Translations under genes and position numbers: made by a program
Notes under the pieces: model-generated
The model's database searches: none
What the model was told of the DNA's origin: nothing
The model's input: only the letters and a program-made list of their open reading frames with translations
Assembly: GCA_963773085.1 (NCBI GenBank)
Contig: CAVYZS010000014.1
Location: 310,001-374,000, forward strand
Source: JAENVT01 sp963773085
GTDB lineage: Bacteria > Actinomycetota > Acidimicrobiia > Acidimicrobiales > Ilumatobacteraceae
DNA: 64,000 bases
Direction: 5' to 3'
In this document: positions 62,471-64,000 of the stretch, one piece after another
Position numbering within the stretch: position 1 is the stretch's first letter
Layout: each line of letters opens with the position of its first letter

Positions 62471-63580
62471 CGCGTTGCCTCGGCGAGCGCTTCGACGACA
62501 CGTTCCTGCTGTGCCGGTGTGATGTGCGGGTAGAGGGGCAGGGTGAGGAGCTGAGAGGCGGACGCCTCGGCAACGGGAAACGCCCCGTTGGCGTAGCCGA
62601 GGAACGAGAAGGCTTCGGTACGGTGGATGGGCCGCGGATAGTGGATGCCCGCACCGATGCCGGCGGCGTGCAGGTCGTCGAGGACACGATCGCGATCGTC
62701 GACGCGCACGACGTACAGGTGCCACACGTGTTCGTTGCCGGCAGCCGTGCACGGTCGACGGACCTTCTCGAGGCCGGCCAGCAACGAGTCGTAGCGCGCG
62801 GCCGCGGCTCGGCGGGCCTCGTTCCACGCCGCCAAGCGGCGCAGCTTGGCGCGCAGCACGACGGCCTGGAGCGTGTCGAGGCGGGAGTTGAAGCCGAGGT
62901 AGCGGTGCTCGTACCGCTCGAGCCCGCCGTGGCACGAGATCGCACGGATGTGCTGCGGCCAGCGCGGCATCGGAGGTCAGCACGGCACCGCCGTCGCCGT
63001 ACGCCCCGAGGTTCTTGCCGGGATAGAAGCTCGTCGAGGCGGCCGCGACACCCGTTCCGATCGGAGCACCGTGACGAGTTGCGCCGTGCGCCTGTGCGGC
63101 GTCTTCGAGCAGCGCCACGTCGCGATCGACCAGCACCTCGGCGAGGCCTTCGAAGGCTGCGATCTGTCCGTAGAGATCGACGCCGATCACCGCCCGAGTT
63201 CGGTCGGTGATTCGATCTTCGACCTTGCTCGGATCGATGAGCAGATCGTCGTCGCGGCAGTCGACGAGCACGACGTCTGCGCCGGCGCGTACGACCGCCT
63301 CGGCCGTCGCGATGAACGTATTGGCGGGAAGGATCACTTCATCGCCACGCCCGATGCCCAGACCCAACAGCATGAGCTCGATCGCATCGGTCCCGTTGCC
63401 GACACCGACGCAATGCTGCGCCCCGGTGAACGCGGCAAACTCCTGTTCGAAGGCGCCGACCGCCGGTCCACCGACGAACGACGTGTTGGCCAGCACGTCC
63501 GCAAAGCCGGCGGTGACCTCATCGGCGATCTCTGCGTGCTGCGCCCGCAGATCGACGAGGGGGATGTTCTGGGTACTCAC
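62467..63580 (-). CDS. DegT/DnrJ/EryC1/StrS PLP sugar aminotransferase (frame broken once)
   Basis: A roughly 370-residue aminotransferase: 'IPLVDLRAQHAEIADEVTAGFADVLANTSFVGGPAVGAFEQEFAAF' at the start, the PLP lysine in SFYPGKNLGAYGDGGAVLTS, and the C-terminal 'RYLGFNSRLDTLQAVVLRAKL'. The frame breaks at 62956; dropping that C (G after GCC on the coding strand) gives ...DAALAQHIRAISCHGGLERYEHRYLG.... GTG 63580 is preceded by AAGGAG and overlaps the upstream gene's stop (GTGA). It would aminate a keto-sugar nucleotide, the product then acetylated by the downstream enzyme. Confidence 0.88.
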
Positions 63581-64000
63581 GGTATCGCTCCTTGTGCGAG
63601 GAAGTTGATGTCTTGCCCGGACGAACGCATGAACACGGCCGGCACGCCGGCCCACACCTCGCCCGGTGGTACCGATCTGGTGACGACGGATCCCATGCCG
63701 ATGAGGGACCACACGCCGATGGTGCGGTGCTCACGAATCATCGACCCGGAACCGAGGTAGGCGCCGGTCTCGACCGTGACGGCACCCGCGACCCGCACCC
63801 CGGCTGCCACGGTGGCGAAGTCGCCGATGAGATCGTCGTGGGTGAAGACCACGGTGGGCATCACGGCCACGTGATTGCCGATCGATGCCCAGCCGGTGGC
63901 AACGGCGAGAGCGTGGATCACGGTTCCACGTCCGACCCCGACCGATGAAGGGATGACGGCCGTTGGGTGGATAAGCGTTGCGTACCGCTCGGGCTCGAGG
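63577..64000 (-). CDS. PglD/NeuD-type acyltransferase (5' end beyond window)
   Basis: The C-terminal about 140 residues of a left-handed beta-helix acetyltransferase. The visible part begins 'LEPERYATLIHPTAVIPSSVGVGRGT' and continues with hexapeptide repeats to 'GMGSVVTRSVPPGEVWAGVPAV', the standard end of PglD/NeuD-like enzymes. The N-terminal Rossmann-like sugar-binding domain lies outside the window. It is first in the visible operon and couples to the aminotransferase by a GTGA overlap. Its specificity cannot be read. Confidence 0.8.
   Translation of the reverse strand, partial: LEPERYATLIHPTAVIPSSVGVGRGTVIHALAVATGWASIGNHVAVMPTVVFTHDDLIGDFATVAAGVRVAGAVTVETGAYLGSGSMIREHRTIGVWSLIGMGSVVTRSVPPGEVWAGVPAVFMRSSGQDINFLAQGAIP

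Noticed and set aside
1..64000. CRISPR arrays, prophage structural genes, integrases or insertion-sequence transposases
   Set aside because: No direct repeat-spacer array, transposase or phage structural gene was recognised anywhere; the palindromic repeats are too few and irregular for CRISPR.

Overview
This is a 64 kb stretch of a high-GC actinobacterial chromosome. The signs are frequent GTG starts, many ATGA/GTGA gene overlaps, a mycothiol-type maleylpyruvate isomerase-fold protein, SARP and LAL-type regulators, two cytochromes P450 and several promoters that would give leaderless mRNA. Gene content (PTPS-related membrane proteins, a fused alpha/beta hydrolase-glycosyltransferase, a urease without accessory genes) suggests the Acidimicrobiia/Ilumatobacter side of the phylum. 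That placement is inference and is not demonstrated here.

Layout. 0-8.4 kb: the end of a threonine-dehydratase-like gene, a convergent acyl-CoA synthetase, a maleylpyruvate isomerase-fold protein, an acetyltransferase, and a tightly overlapping four-gene ABC export operon (ATPase-permease-ATPase-permease), then a VOC protein. 8.4-15.1 kb: a universal stress protein, a VapBC toxin-antitoxin pair behind a triple GCATGC operator, ureC plus a frame-broken ureA-ureB fusion, an MFS transporter carrying a cyclic-nucleotide-binding tail, a cupin and the remnant of a membrane protein gene. 15.1-25.7 kb: catabolic genes (SMP-30 lactonase, two FAD amine oxidoreductases, a GYD protein, P450, aldehyde dehydrogenase) and the first of two near-identical PTPS-related membrane proteins. 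25.8-28.7 kb: a TetR regulator with paired palindromic operators controls a hydrolase-glycosyltransferase fusion and, divergently, an acyl-CoA dehydrogenase that is cut short after about 120 residues.

29.0-41.0 kb looks accessory. It holds a STAS protein, a chagasin-type inhibitor next to a papain-family cysteine peptidase and a SARP regulator, a membrane-anchored TIR protein followed by a potassium-channel-like protein, OsmC and an FAD monooxygenase, and a large LuxR (LAL) regulator. 41.0-48.2 kb: an SDR-P450 operon divergent from an ABM-domain gene, a PEP-utilising-type protein, the second membrane paralogue and a secreted phytase-esterase-like protein. 48.4-53.2 kb: a two-component system and nagA-nagB for amino-sugar breakdown. 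53.4-61.3 kb: a SulP transporter, a CBS protein, an AlkD-type repair protein and a 1,195-residue protein with the architecture of soluble adenylyl cyclase. 61.9-64.0 kb: the end of an operon for N-acetylated amino-sugar (surface polysaccharide) synthesis, running off the window.

One property cuts across the window. About twelve genes have single-base breaks in otherwise well-conserved frames, roughly twenty in all. Almost every one is repaired by removing one G that follows a C on the coding strand. This looks more like a systematic sequence artefact than independent gene decay, so most broken genes are described as one gene with the repair stated. The 14.0-15.1 kb gene and the acyl-CoA dehydrogenase at 28.7 kb appear to be genuine remnants because large pieces are missing.
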